DNA of 64,000 nt from Streptomyces sp. S.PNR 29 (GCF_030386795.1 NZ_JANUQM010000001.1:430363-494362); one strand, 5' to 3'; positions 1 through 8,615 are shown, counted from the first letter of the stretch. The notes: a model not told the origin generated them from the sequence alone. Numbers and translations: made by a program.

Positions 1-1
1 C

Positions 2-772
2 GACCCGACGGTGGACTTCAAGGCGTACGACCTCCTGAACGTCCTGGTGACCCCCAACGCCGGCCCCTCCGCCCTGGACACGGTCCTCTCCGTGACCTTC
101 GCCGGCAACACGGAGGCGCCGGTGGCCGACGGCATCCCGGTGGCGAACGCGTCCTTCGTCTACTCCCGCCAGGACGACGGCTCCGGCTCCTACCACCGCA
201 CCGGCTACCGCGTCCTGCCGCACGAGAACGGCCACGTCTTCGGTCTGCCCGACCTCTACACCCAGGAGGGCGGGGGCGCGGTCGGCCACTGGGACATCAT
301 GAGCGAGGACTGGGGCGCCAACAACGACCTGCTCGGCTGGCACAAGTGGAAGCTGGGCTGGCTGGACGCCGCACAGGTGCACTGCGCTGCCGCGCCGGGA
401 ACCGCCGAGTACACGCTGACGCCGCTGGCCCGCGCGGGCGGCTCCAAGCTGGTCGTCGTTCCGCTGGACGCCCGGACCGGGTACGCCGTCGAACTGCGCA
501 CCCGGGCCGGCAACGACGAGGCCGTGTGCCGTCCCGGCGTGCTGATATACCGGATCGACGCGAACGTCGACACCGGGATGGGCCCGGTGACGGTCCACGA
601 CTCCCGCCGGGACAGCGGCGGCTGCGCCCGCAGCCCGAACGTCCACGCGGAACTCTCGGACGCGACCCTCACACCGGGCGAGAAGTTCGAGGACCCGCGG
701 CGGGGGATCGTGATCGCGGTGGCCAGGGCGGACCGGGCGGGGGACCATCGGGTGCGGGTGACCCGGAAATGA
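2..772 (+). CDS. M6 family metalloprotease, C-terminal part (gene runs off the left edge)
   Basis: The open frame enters from the left edge, so the N-terminus is missing. The visible 250 or so residues contain the zinc-metalloprotease motif HENGHVFGLPD, an HExxH with the downstream Gly-Leu-Pro-Asp typical of M6/immune-inhibitor-A-like peptidases. The two His and the Glu would bind zinc and activate water. It is followed by a WDIMSEDWG segment, comparable to the Met-turn region of this family. Such enzymes are normally secreted, but the signal peptide would lie outside the window. The gene ends 146 bp before the IclR gene and nothing shows that the two are co-transcribed. Family assignment is firm; substrate is unknown. 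Confidence 0.85.
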   Translation, partial: DPTVDFKAYDLLNVLVTPNAGPSALDTVLSVTFAGNTEAPVADGIPVANASFVYSRQDDGSGSYHRTGYRVLPHENGHVFGLPDLYTQEGGGAVGHWDIMSEDWGANNDLLGWHKWKLGWLDAAQVHCAAAPGTAEYTLTPLARAGGSKLVVVPLDARTGYAVELRTRAGNDEAVCRPGVLIYRIDANVDTGMGPVTVHDSRRDSGGCARSPNVHAELSDATLTPGEKFEDPRRGIVIAVARADRAGDHRVRVTRK

Positions 773-918
773 GGGGCGGCGCGGCGACGGACCGGGTGCC
801 GCCGTAGCGCGGAGCGGCTACCGACCGAGGCGCGGCGGCTGCTGCCGGATGAGGCGTCGGGGTCGGGGAACCCTTCCGCATACGGTAGGCCTGCCGCGAC
901 CGCCGTACCGGAGAGCCG

Positions 919-2595
919 ATGCCCGCGAACACCACGCACGACGCCCACCAGGCGGCCGACCCCGTACCGGCGGAGGCGGTCACGCCGCTGATCCGCGGCA
1001 TCGCGGTACTGCGGCGGCTGACCGAGGCGGACGGGACACTGAACCTGAGCGCGCTGGAGAGGGCCACGGGCCTCGCCCGCTCCACGGTGGACCGCATCAC
1101 GGCGACCCTGGCCCGCATGGGCTACGTCCGCCTGGACGGCCGTGACGTGCACCTGGCCCCCCGCCTGATGGAACTGGGCAACGCCTATCTGGCCGCCCTC
1201 CGCCTGCCCGCCCTGCTGGACGCGCGCGCGGACGCCCTGGCCGACGAGCTGGACGAGTCGGTCTCGCTGGCGGTCGCCGACCGGGACGGCATCCGCTTCA
1301 TCCACCAGGCGACCCGCCGCCGCGCGATGTCCCTGAGCTTCCGCATCGGCGACCTGCTGCCCGCCGAACGCACCGCGCCGGGCCCGCTGTTCGCGACGGA
1401 GTGGACGGAGCAGGACTGGCAGCGCTGGCGCGAACGCCGGACGGCGGACCCGGAGGACCGCACCTTCCCGGCCGTACCGCCGCGAGCGCACGCGACACCG
1501 GACGCGGACTTCGAACGCCGGGCCGCACAGGCGGCGACGGACGGCTGGGCCCTGGACGACCAGCTGATCGAACCGGGCCTGGTCGCCGTTTCCGTACCGG
1601 TACGGGACCCGGGTACGGGCCGGGTGGCGTGCGTGGCGAGCGTGGTCAGCCACACGAGCCGGCACACGGCACAGGGCCTGCGCGACACCCTCCTGCCCCG
1701 CCTGAGGTCGGCGGTGGCGGACATGGAACACGACCTGCGCACCGCCCCACCGCCGCAGCCCGGCCCGGTCCGCACGGGCCTGGCGACCTGGACGGGCGCG
1801 TCGAAGCAGGAACTGGGCAGGGAGTTCATCGAATCGCTGGCGCGCGGCCTGACGGTCCTCACGGCCTTCGGGGAGGGCAGGGAGGCGCTGACCCTCACGG
1901 AGGTGGCGAAGGCGACGGGCCTGGCGAGGGCGACGGCTCGCCGGGCGCTGATCACATACGAGCACGAGGGCCTGGTGGCACCGGGCCCCGACCGCACCTT
2001 CACCCTCACCCCCCAGGTCCTGTCCCTGGGCTTCCCGCCCCTGTCCCGTACGTCGTTGGCGCAGATCGCCCACCCGCACCTGGCGGCGCTCGCGGCTCGC
2101 GTCCACGAGTCGACGTCGTTGGCGGTCCTGACGGACTCGGGAGAGGAGATCCAGTACACGGTGCGGGTGACCACGAGCCGCGTGATGAGCGTCAACATCA
2201 CGGTCGGCACGCGACTGCCGTCGTACGCGACGTCCCTGGGCCGCGTGCTGCTGGCGGACGTCCCGGAGCCGGACCGTGTCCTCGGGGACCTGCGCCCGCT
2301 GACCCCGCACACGGTGACGAGCGAGGCGGCCCTGGCGGGCGTGCTGAAGGAGGTCCGGTCCCAGGGCTACGCCCTGGTCGACGAGGAACTGGAGGAGGGC
2401 CTGCGCTCGCTCGCGGTCCCGGTCCGCGACCGTACGGGCCGGGTGGTGGCCGCGGTGAACACCGCGATGCACGTGGCGCGGCACACGACGCGGGAGTGCG
2501 TCGAGGACATCCTCCCGGAACTCGCGTCGACGGCCGCCCGCATCGAGGAGGACCTGAGGGTGGCGGGGCGCTTCAGGCGGGTGCCGCTGTCCTGA
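919..2595 (+). CDS. Tandem-duplicated IclR-family transcriptional regulator
   Basis: A 558-residue protein made of two complete IclR units. The first winged helix-turn-helix is around residues 25-80 (LSALERATGLARSTVDR) with its effector domain to about 275. The second is around residues 310-365 (LTEVAKATGLARATARR) with its effector domain to about 545. Ordinary IclR proteins are about 250-280 residues with one unit, so this is a head-to-tail fusion with both HTH motifs apparently intact. IclR proteins bind operators as dimers and sense small carboxylates or aromatics through the C-terminal domain. Here one polypeptide may supply two DNA-binding heads. The ATG at 919 follows GGAGAGCCG. TACGGT segments lie at about 882 and 2640, on both sides of the gene, and could be operator halves. 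The effector is unknown. Confidence 0.9.
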   Translation: MPANTTHDAHQAADPVPAEAVTPLIRGIAVLRRLTEADGTLNLSALERATGLARSTVDRITATLARMGYVRLDGRDVHLAPRLMELGNAYLAALRLPALLDARADALADELDESVSLAVADRDGIRFIHQATRRRAMSLSFRIGDLLPAERTAPGPLFATEWTEQDWQRWRERRTADPEDRTFPAVPPRAHATPDADFERRAAQAATDGWALDDQLIEPGLVAVSVPVRDPGTGRVACVASVVSHTSRHTAQGLRDTLLPRLRSAVADMEHDLRTAPPPQPGPVRTGLATWTGASKQELGREFIESLARGLTVLTAFGEGREALTLTEVAKATGLARATARRALITYEHEGLVAPGPDRTFTLTPQVLSLGFPPLSRTSLAQIAHPHLAALAARVHESTSLAVLTDSGEEIQYTVRVTTSRVMSVNITVGTRLPSYATSLGRVLLADVPEPDRVLGDLRPLTPHTVTSEAALAGVLKEVRSQGYALVDEELEEGLRSLAVPVRDRTGRVVAAVNTAMHVARHTTRECVEDILPELASTAARIEEDLRVAGRFRRVPLS

Positions 2596-2745
2596 GCCGG
2601 ACCGCTGCGCAGCCGGGTCACTTCATTTGGCCAAAACCTTACGGTAAGTGACAGGCGTGGCCCGCAACTCCCCTGCTCTCCCGCCGACTTCGCCTAGGTT
2701 GGTGCCCGACCGCCCACCCCCGTCCGGTCCGCAGGAGGATCCGCC

Positions 2746-3570
2746 GTGTCAGACCCCACCCCCCCGATCGCCGACTCCGCGGAGATACGGGCCCGGATCG
2801 ACACCTCCAAGCCGCACTCGGCGCGCTTCTGGAACTACTTCGTCGGCGGCAAGGACCACTACGACGTCGACCGGGAGATCGGCGACCACATCAAAACGAT
2901 CTTCCCCGGCCTGGTCGACGTGGCGGTCACCAGCCGGCACTTCCTGGGACGTGCCGTGCGCTACCTGGCCGGCGAACAGGGCATCCGGCAGTTCCTGGAC
3001 ATCGGCACCGGCCTGCCGACCGCCGACAACACGCACGAGGTGGCCCAGCGCGTCTCCCCCGACGCCCGGATCGTGTACGTCGACAACGACCCCATCGTCC
3101 TGGCCCACGCCAACGCCCTGCTCACCAGCACCCCCGAGGGCAGGACCGCCTACCTGGACGCCGACCTCTACCAGCCCGAGTCCGTCCTGGAAGCGGCGGC
3201 GGCCACCCTCGACCTGTCCCAGCCGGTCGCCCTCATGATCCTCAACACCCTCGGCCACGTCGCCGACCACCACCAGGCCCGCGACCTCGTACACCGCCTG
3301 ATGAACGGCCTCCCGTCGGGCAGCCACCTGGTCATCAGCGACAGCACGGCGACCAGCGAGGGAATGATCGCCGCGTCCAAGGCGTACAACTCAAGCGGCG
3401 CGGTGCCGTACTACGTCCGTGAGGTCGACGAAATCGCCGGCTTCTTCCAGGGCCTGGAACTGGTGGCCCCCGGCGTCGTCCCGGTCACCGAATGGCGCCC
3501 GGACCCCGGTACATCACCCCGGCCCGCTGTTCCCGTCGACGCCTACTGCGGAGTGGGCCGCAAGCCTTAG
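2746..3570 (+). CDS. SAM-dependent methyltransferase, DUF574 family
   Basis: 274 residues. The N-terminus carries the family signature RFWNYFVGGKDHYDVD, and a SAM-binding loop reads FLDIGTGLPT followed by an acidic strand end VDNDP. DUF574 proteins are abundant in Streptomyces, often near regulators, and are predicted class I methyltransferases. Their substrates are mostly unknown. The GTG start is chosen because GCAGGAGGAT lies a few bases upstream. The gene stands alone between the IclR regulator and tRNA-Arg. Its stop codon lies inside the first copy of a 22-bp direct repeat. Confidence 0.88.
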   Translation: MSDPTPPIADSAEIRARIDTSKPHSARFWNYFVGGKDHYDVDREIGDHIKTIFPGLVDVAVTSRHFLGRAVRYLAGEQGIRQFLDIGTGLPTADNTHEVAQRVSPDARIVYVDNDPIVLAHANALLTSTPEGRTAYLDADLYQPESVLEAAAATLDLSQPVALMILNTLGHVADHHQARDLVHRLMNGLPSGSHLVISDSTATSEGMIAASKAYNSSGAVPYYVREVDEIAGFFQGLELVAPGVVPVTEWRPDPGTSPRPAVPVDAYCGVGRKP

Positions 3571-3617
3571 CCAAAGCCGGCCCGGCGGGTCGACAGCCTT
3601 AGCCGAAGCCGGCCCGG
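3564..3617. repeat. Two 22-bp near-identical direct repeats over a stop codon
   Basis: Copies at 3564-3585 and 3596-3617 begin GCCTTAGCC and continue (A/G)AAGCCGGCCCGG, with one mismatch. The first copy contains the stop codon of the DUF574 gene, so the end of that gene seems to have been locally duplicated. Function unknown; slippage is the simplest explanation. Confidence 0.6.
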
Positions 3618-3721
3618 GGGCCCGACGATGTTCCGGCCGTGCCACGAACCCGACGGATTCCGGCGCCCCGGCACGGCCGCCAGGACCCGCCAGAGACACC
3701 TGACCTGCGAGAACGGGAACC

Positions 3722-3752
3722 TTGCCATCGTCGATCCCTTATCCGCTACGCT
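3722..3752 (+). promoter_or_regulatory. Possible promoter of tRNA-Arg
   Basis: TTGCCA (3722-3727) and TACGCT (3747-3752) resemble -35 and -10 elements, and the -10 ends 26 bp before the tRNA. The 19-bp spacer is longer than ideal, so this is tentative. Confidence 0.3.
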
Positions 3753-3778
3753 AGTCGTCGGATCTCACCGAGATCCAC

Positions 3779-3851
3779 GCCTTCGTAGCTCAGGGGATAG
3801 AGCACCGCTCTCCTAAAGCGGGTGTCGCAGGTTCGAATCCTGCCGGGGGCA
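3779..3851 (+). tRNA. tRNA-Arg (anticodon CCU), probable integration target
   Basis: A cloverleaf folds directly. The acceptor arm is GCCTTCG with CGGGGGC, the D arm contains AGCTCAGGGGATAGAGC, the anticodon stem is CCGCT/AGCGG with loop CTCCTAA (anticodon CCU, reading AGG), and the T arm is GCAGGTTCGAATCCTGC. The acceptor stem needs two consecutive U-G wobble pairs at positions 4-69 and 5-68. The 3' half would pair fully with a C-rich 5' strand, which fits a 3' end re-supplied by an integrated element. A tyrosine integrase gene lies 105 bp downstream pointing toward the tRNA, the usual arrangement for elements inserted in a tRNA 3' end. CA of the CCA end is present after the discriminator base. 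I found no second copy of the 3' end in the window. Confidence 0.93.
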
Positions 3852-3882
3852 CAGAGAAACACCAGGTCAGAGCCTGTGTGAG

Positions 3883-3927
3883 CATGAGGAAGGCCCTCCG
3901 CCAAGATCGCGGAGGGCCTTCCTCATG
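3883..3927. terminator. 19-bp perfect hairpin between tRNA-Arg and the integrase
   Basis: Arms 3883-3901 and 3909-3927 are perfectly complementary over 19 bp (core GGCCCTCCGC) with a 7-base loop CAAGATC. It sits between the tRNA and the convergent integrase stop and has no U-tract. It most likely works as a bidirectional terminator. Confidence 0.8.
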
Positions 3928-3956
3928 TGTGCTGGGAACGCTCTGGGAACAAGCCG

Positions 3957-5549
3957 TCAGGCAGCCGTCTCCCCCGGCTCATCGCTGGGAACGTCGGGCA
4001 CAGCCGGAGGCTCCTGCTGCTTGGCCGCTCGCGGCACGAGGGCGACCGGAGCTTCAGCCTCGGCCTTCTCGAACTGCGGCAGCACGGAGGTATAGGTGTC
4101 GGCCGTGAGCGAGTAGCTACTGTGGCCGAGGAGGGCTTGGATCTTCTTCATGTGGATGCCGGCGGCCAGGGAGAGGGTGGCGGCGCAGTGGCGGAGGTCG
4201 TGAAGGCGGACGGGGGGCAGGCCCAGTTTCGCGATCAGCCGCTCAAACATCTGCGACAGGTACTCGGGGTGGTAGGCCTCCCCGTTCTCCCAAGTGAAGA
4301 CGAGACCGGTGTCCTTCCAGGGTTCCTTCGGGGCCTTGTCATCCGGCTCAACCCCCTGGGCCTTGAGGCGCTGCCACTCCTCGTGGACGCGGTTCCATTC
4401 TTCGCGTTCGGCCTGCTGGCGCTGCCGCCAGAGCTTGAGCAGTTCGTGTGTCTCGGAGTCCAGCGCAATGGTGCGGGCTCCGCTTTCGCTCTTGGGGGTG
4501 TCCTCCCAGACCTCGTAGGAGGAGGCGACGAGTTGCTCACTGATGTGGACGGTGCCGATCGTGAGGTCGGTCTCGCTCCAGGGAAGGCCGGCGACTTCGC
4601 CGCGGCGCGGGCCTCGGAAGGTCATCAGGTGGAACATCGGGTAGAGCCGGTGCTCGGCGACGGCGTCGAGGAAGGTTCCGGTCTGCTCGGGCGTCCAGAC
4701 CATGACCTTGCCCGGCTTCTCGCCAGTGGCCCGCCAGCGGGCGACGCGTTCGTCGGTCCACACCAGTGGCTTGGGGCGGACGTATTTCGGCAGGACGACG
4801 CTCTTGGCCCAGTTCTCGCTGATCAGCTTCTCGGCGAGTGCGTCGTCGAGAGCGGCACTGAGCGTGTTGTTCATCTTGAGTTGGGTGCCGGGCCCGGTGA
4901 TGTGGCGCGGCTTGCTGCGGGCTGTTCGGAGTGCGGCCTTGGCGTCGTTCCAGTTCTGGCGGAGCTCGGGCGGGCGGGGACGAGTCGTGCAGGTGCGCCA
5001 TGCCTTGTGGGCGGCGCGCTCGGCGGCGAGGGCTTCTTCGGCTGCCTCGCGGTTTTGCTGGTGGATCTTGTTGCTGGCCCAGATGGCCTTGAACATGTCC
5101 TGGATGTGGCGGGTGCGCAGATCGCGCATCTTGAGGTGGCCCAGGGCGGGTATGAAGACGCGTTCGATGTGGTCGTCGTAGCCCTTGCGGGTGGACCGCT
5201 TGAGGTCGACGCGCTTGGCGAACCAGCGGCGTAGGTACTCGGCTACGGTCTCGGTGGACTTGACTTGTACGCCGCCTTGGGCAAGCTCCCAGATCTCCTT
5301 GCATGCTGTTGCCGCGTCCTTCTGTGTGCGGAAGCCTCCCTTCTTGGCTGTTTCGCGCTTGCCGCCGGGACCCGGCGGCAGTTCGATCGAGTAGTACCAG
5401 GAGCCGTGGTCTCGCCTCTTGAGCTTGGGGCACCGCTTCTCCAGGTAGCCGATCTTCGGTGTGCCATCCTCCTTGAGGACCGGCTTGCCCTCCTTGTCCA
5501 TCAGGGGGCCCTTGCAGGCGCACCGCTTGTAGGTCTTGTCCTCGAACAT
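3957..5549 (-). CDS. int: Tyrosine site-specific integrase
   Basis: A phage-integrase-family recombinase of about 530 residues. The C-terminal catalytic domain shows the first Arg in FRGPRRGEVAGL, HDLRH (His-x-x-Arg), GHSS, and the nucleophilic Tyr in TADTYTSV near the C-terminus. The N-terminal arm and core-binding domains include WYYSIELPPGPGG and a stretch rich in basic residues. It would cut and rejoin att sites, and its position 3' of tRNA-Arg suggests the tRNA 3' end is attL. I prefer the ATG at 5549 because AAGGGA lies just upstream. A GTG at 5648 would add 33 residues. The small HTH gene is divergent, separated by a short regulatory region that holds one copy of a direct repeat. The excision partner is therefore probably encoded next door. 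Confidence 0.9.
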   Translation of the reverse strand: MFEDKTYKRCACKGPLMDKEGKPVLKEDGTPKIGYLEKRCPKLKRRDHGSWYYSIELPPGPGGKRETAKKGGFRTQKDAATACKEIWELAQGGVQVKSTETVAEYLRRWFAKRVDLKRSTRKGYDDHIERVFIPALGHLKMRDLRTRHIQDMFKAIWASNKIHQQNREAAEEALAAERAAHKAWRTCTTRPRPPELRQNWNDAKAALRTARSKPRHITGPGTQLKMNNTLSAALDDALAEKLISENWAKSVVLPKYVRPKPLVWTDERVARWRATGEKPGKVMVWTPEQTGTFLDAVAEHRLYPMFHLMTFRGPRRGEVAGLPWSETDLTIGTVHISEQLVASSYEVWEDTPKSESGARTIALDSETHELLKLWRQRQQAEREEWNRVHEEWQRLKAQGVEPDDKAPKEPWKDTGLVFTWENGEAYHPEYLSQMFERLIAKLGLPPVRLHDLRHCAATLSLAAGIHMKKIQALLGHSSYSLTADTYTSVLPQFEKAEAEAPVALVPRAAKQQEPPAVPDVPSDEPGETAA

Positions 5550-5663
5550 CGCTGTCCCTTGCCCTGGCACCCACGATCTGGGTGCTGCCGGTTGGTTCTG
5601 TGATCGCGTTGCGCGATCTTTCTCGATCTTCCGGGGGCTGTCGGACACTCATGTAAAGTCGCC

Positions 5664-5978
5664 TGCAAGTTGGCGCGGGGGAGATTGCGACCAACAAGAT
5701 GACTGTTCAGGGCGTGCAGGAGCAGGCTTCGTCGGGGGCCATGGGACTCGCGGAGCTGATGGCTCTTCCGGCCACCGTCAACGTGACAACGGCGGCCCGG
5801 GCTTTGGGGATCAGCCGGGATAAGGCGTATGCCTTGATCCGTAGCGACTGTTTCCCGGTGCGGACGCTCACGTTGGGCAGCACGGTCCGGGTGCCGACGG
5901 CGGAGCTGTGGAAGCTCCTAGGCGTGGAGGGCACGTACGTGTAGCCCTTGTGAAATAGCTGCGGTGCAAGTCGGCGCA
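5664..5978. repeat. Direct repeat pair TGCAAGTYGGCGCR flanking the excisionase-like gene
   Basis: TGCAAGTTGGCGCG at 5664-5677 and TGCAAGTCGGCGCA at 5965-5978 match at 12 of 14 positions. The first lies in the integrase/HTH intergenic region and the second just after the HTH gene. Candidate binding sites for the small HTH protein or for integrase arms. No function is proven. Confidence 0.45.
5699..5944 (+). CDS. Small helix-turn-helix protein, excisionase (AlpA/MerR-like) type
   Basis: 81 residues with a helix-turn-helix centred on TTAARALGISRDKAYALI and a C-terminal wing TLGSTVRVPTAELWKLLG, the layout of AlpA/Xis-type excision factors. Such proteins bend DNA at attachment sites and often also control the integrase promoter. 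Divergent orientation and close spacing to the integrase support this role. A Met at 5741 (MGLAELMALP) is an alternative start. Direct repeats of 14 bp lie on both sides of the gene and are plausible targets. I am fairly sure of the fold and less sure whether it acts mainly as an excisionase or as a repressor. Confidence 0.75.
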   Translation: MTVQGVQEQASSGAMGLAELMALPATVNVTTAARALGISRDKAYALIRSDCFPVRTLTLGSTVRVPTAELWKLLGVEGTYV

Positions 5979-6066
5979 CCGGAAGCGGTCTGATCCTTGC
6001 AACAGTGTGACCTATCTTCGCTAGCATGGGAGGCGGATCGGGGTCGGAGAAGGCTGGGGAGATTCT

Positions 6067-7047
6067 GTGCCGAGGTTGTACGGGTTCGCGGATGCCGCCT
6101 ACAGAAGGCCGAAGGACGACGAGGTGGCGCCTCTGCAAGAGGCCGCCAACCTACGGGAGGCCGGCCAGCCCTATGAGGACATCATCATCTGGATGAACGA
6201 AGAGGGGCACCGCACAACCCTGGGCAATGAGTGGCGGCCTGCCGCTCTGGCCTCAGTCCTGGATCACCCAGCCATCGCCGGCCTTTACGAGGACGAGGAG
6301 GGCAACCTGCTGCCCTCCGGAGGGCCGGAGCTGATCCCGCCTGAGCAGTTCCGGAAGATCCGCGCGATGCGGCGCAAGCACCAGTCGGAAGCAGAGCGGG
6401 CGCCGCAACAGGAGTATCTGCTGAGCGGTGAGCTCACGGTGTGCGGTCTGTGTGCCCATCCCCTTGGCGCTGCTCCTTCCAACGCCGGCAGCCGGGGCCA
6501 CCGCTGCATGCCGAGCACCAGGCAGCACCCCGGCGGCTGCGGGCGCGTACGGATTAACGCCGACCTTTTGGAGACGTACGTCGCCGAGCATGTGCTGGCT
6601 GAGCTGGCCAAGCCCGAGGTCAGTGCGCTGATCGAGCAGGCACGCGACCAGTTGCTGGCGGAGGCGGTGAAGCTGCGTGAGCGGGCTGATGACGCCAAGC
6701 GCCGCCAGAAGCAGTTGGGCGAGGACTACGCCCGCCCCTCGGGTATGTCGCTCCAGGCGTTCAAGGCGGCCGACAAGGAGTTGTCGGCGCAGGCAAAGGC
6801 GGACAGGGCGCGGGCACGGTTCCTTGAGCGGGTTGAGCATGTGCCCGTGGGGAGCGTGCCGGATCTGGTGCGGTGGTGGAAACACGCGCCGATGGTGGCG
6901 AAGCAGGGTGTCGTGGTGCTGATGCTGGAGCAGATCGCCGTGTATCCGGCCGCGTCCAGGGGCTCGCGCACCGTGGACGCGGACCGGGTCCGCTTGAAGT
7001 GGCGCTCGTGGGATACGGCGCCGTCTACGGAAGTGCAATCCGCCTGA
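6067..7047 (+). CDS. Large serine recombinase C-terminal half, catalytic domain absent
   Basis: 326 residues that begin exactly where the Recombinase domain of large serine recombinases starts (PRLYGFADAAYRRPKDDE). A zinc beta-ribbon follows (CGLCAHPLG ... GCGR; four Cys around residues 127-160). After it comes a long charged coiled-coil segment (about residues 180-270) and a C-terminal tail. The N-terminal resolvase domain with its catalytic Ser is missing. The 120 bp upstream do not encode it, and a GTG start is present at 6067. Without the Ser it cannot cut DNA, but it keeps the DNA-binding and synapsis modules. It could be a decayed integrase or a domesticated DNA-binding accessory protein. 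The frame is intact over its whole length, which argues for some selection. It overlaps the convergent membrane-protein gene by 23 bp. Confidence 0.75.
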   Translation: MPRLYGFADAAYRRPKDDEVAPLQEAANLREAGQPYEDIIIWMNEEGHRTTLGNEWRPAALASVLDHPAIAGLYEDEEGNLLPSGGPELIPPEQFRKIRAMRRKHQSEAERAPQQEYLLSGELTVCGLCAHPLGAAPSNAGSRGHRCMPSTRQHPGGCGRVRINADLLETYVAEHVLAELAKPEVSALIEQARDQLLAEAVKLRERADDAKRRQKQLGEDYARPSGMSLQAFKAADKELSAQAKADRARARFLERVEHVPVGSVPDLVRWWKHAPMVAKQGVVVLMLEQIAVYPAASRGSRTVDADRVRLKWRSWDTAPSTEVQSA

Positions 7048-7837
7048 CGGCTGTGTCCTTGACGGCCCGGTTCGTTGCCGACCGGGCGCGCGGCAGGAGG
7101 AGCCGTTTCGCGACCGTGGGCAGCGTGACTCCCACGGCGACGAGGAGCGCCGCCAGGGCGCCGGTGATGGGCACGAAGTGCGTCTCCACGAAGGACGGCC
7201 AGGCCCATCCCCCGAGGTGGGCGATGGTGATCCCGGTGCGGGCGACGGAGTACGCCAGACCCAACACACACCCCACGGCAGCGACGGCGAGACCGGCGGC
7301 TGCGACGCGCCAGCGCCGCCAGGCGGCGCAGGCCAAGAGGATGTACTGCAGGCTGACAGTGATGGCCATGACGTCCAGGAAGCCTAGGTGCGTCAGCACG
7401 AACGCGGCCTCCATGCCGTCGACATCGGGTGCGGAGAACAGCTCCGCGGATGAGGCGCGGACGTACTGGAACTCCCAGGCCAGCACGGCCATGACGCAGC
7501 AGAAGAAGACGATGTAGGCCACGACGGCTCTGCGCACGCCGATGGTCGGCTGCCACCAGCTCACCGTCACGAGTTGCATGCTGAGAATGGTCAGCCCGCT
7601 GGTCAGGGCCCACAGGAGAGCGCCCGCACCTCCATGGCCGGTGACGCCGTCCACGGCTTCGGCAACCTGAGGAACCAGAAGGAAGGCACTGGCGAAGGCG
7701 CTCTCACACAGCACGACGCGGGCGCGGCGGGCCGTGAAGGACGGCTGCCGGCGTGGGGGGTGGGGAGCGTAGGTGAGGTAGGCGGCCGTGGCGAGTGCGA
7801 TGAGCAGGGCGCTCGCGCTGAAGAGGGGGGTGTCCAA
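7025..7837 (-). CDS. Multi-pass membrane protein, MAB_1171c-like
   Basis: 270 residues with about seven hydrophobic segments, starting with LFSASALLIALATAAYLTYA at the N-terminus. The architecture resembles the MAB_1171c family, integral membrane proteins usually encoded beside an XRE regulator in Streptomyces. Their role is unknown. It is shorter than the full-length relatives I know of. Its 3' end runs into the convergent recombinase gene, so the cytoplasmic tail may have been trimmed by recombination. It starts 5 bp after the stop of the XRE gene, so the two are very probably one transcript. Confidence 0.6.
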   Translation of the reverse strand: MDTPLFSASALLIALATAAYLTYAPHPPRRQPSFTARRARVVLCESAFASAFLLVPQVAEAVDGVTGHGGAGALLWALTSGLTILSMQLVTVSWWQPTIGVRRAVVAYIVFFCCVMAVLAWEFQYVRASSAELFSAPDVDGMEAAFVLTHLGFLDVMAITVSLQYILLACAAWRRWRVAAAGLAVAAVGCVLGLAYSVARTGITIAHLGGWAWPSFVETHFVPITGALAALLVAVGVTLPTVAKRLLLPRARSATNRAVKDTAVRRIALP

Positions 7838-7842
7838 GGGGT

Positions 7843-8385
7843 TCAGCGTCCTTCCAGGTCAGCCGCTGCCCTTTCAGCGGCTTCGCTCAGGCTCAAGCGG
7901 CGACGCGGCCGGCCTTCACGAGGTTGGTCGACGCCAGGGGGCGGTGGGGGGATCGCCGGGACGTCTTCGGGAAGTCCCGCATCCCGGCGCATCTTCCTGA
8001 GCATCGACATGACTTCAACGATGTCCTCTGCCGGGAGGCCTTGCATTAAGCGCAGTACCTCGCGCGCCTCGGGCTGTTCCCGGAACACGCACAGCGCGGT
8101 GAGGTCGTCCCATTCCGGTCCTGGCAGCAGGAACGCGGCCGGGGCGCCGAGCGCCTGGGAGAGTGCGGTGACGGTGGATGACCGGGGGTTGCAACTAGAG
8201 CCGTTCAGCAGGCTGTTGACCTGGCCGTGCGACACAACTGGTTTGCAGTGAGGAGGCTTTGACGTCGCCTTCGCAATGTCGTGGGCGCTGGGCGTGAAGC
8301 CGTCCGCATCGCGACGCAGACGGAACAAGGCAAGCAACTTCTCGCTCAGGCTCATGAGTTCGGGCGCGCCCGACGCGTCTGCCAT
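7843..8385 (-). CDS. XRE-family helix-turn-helix regulator
   Basis: 180 residues. The HTH region covers about residues 20-80 (FTPSAHDIAKATSKP ... SHGQVNSLLNGSSCNPRSST) and is followed by an AFLLPGPEW segment common in Streptomyces repressors that precede membrane genes. The C-terminus is a proline- and arginine-rich tail. The gene lies 5 bp upstream of the membrane-protein gene in an operon. It probably represses its own transcript, though no clear operator was found upstream. Confidence 0.75.
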   Translation of the reverse strand: MADASGAPELMSLSEKLLALFRLRRDADGFTPSAHDIAKATSKPPHCKPVVSHGQVNSLLNGSSCNPRSSTVTALSQALGAPAAFLLPGPEWDDLTALCVFREQPEAREVLRLMQGLPAEDIVEVMSMLRKMRRDAGLPEDVPAIPPPPPGVDQPREGRPRRRLSLSEAAERAAADLEGR

Positions 8386-8615
8386 GTCCCCGCTCCTTGT
8401 CCAGGCATATGCTCAACGCATAGTAACCGCTTGACATTTACACTACAGCGCAGGTCGGATGGCTTATACGGTTTGGTGGACGGTTTCCGTGAAGGAGTGC
8501 GGTGAACGAGGTGGGCGTCGCGTCGCACCACGCACCTGCGGCTGGGCGGGCGCGCACGGGGAGCGTCTGGCGGGCGGGTCACGGCGACGCGCTTGCCGTT
8601 TACGGGAGGAATCGC

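Noticed and set aside
256..2484. 742-residue open frame on the minus strand opposite the IclR gene
   Set aside because: It is a mirror frame of a high-GC gene with Arg/Ala-rich, low-complexity product and no domain. The plus-strand IclR protein is clearly real.
3927..5234. 435-residue plus-strand frame opposite the integrase
   Set aside because: Antisense shadow. The integrase has all catalytic motifs, and this product has none.
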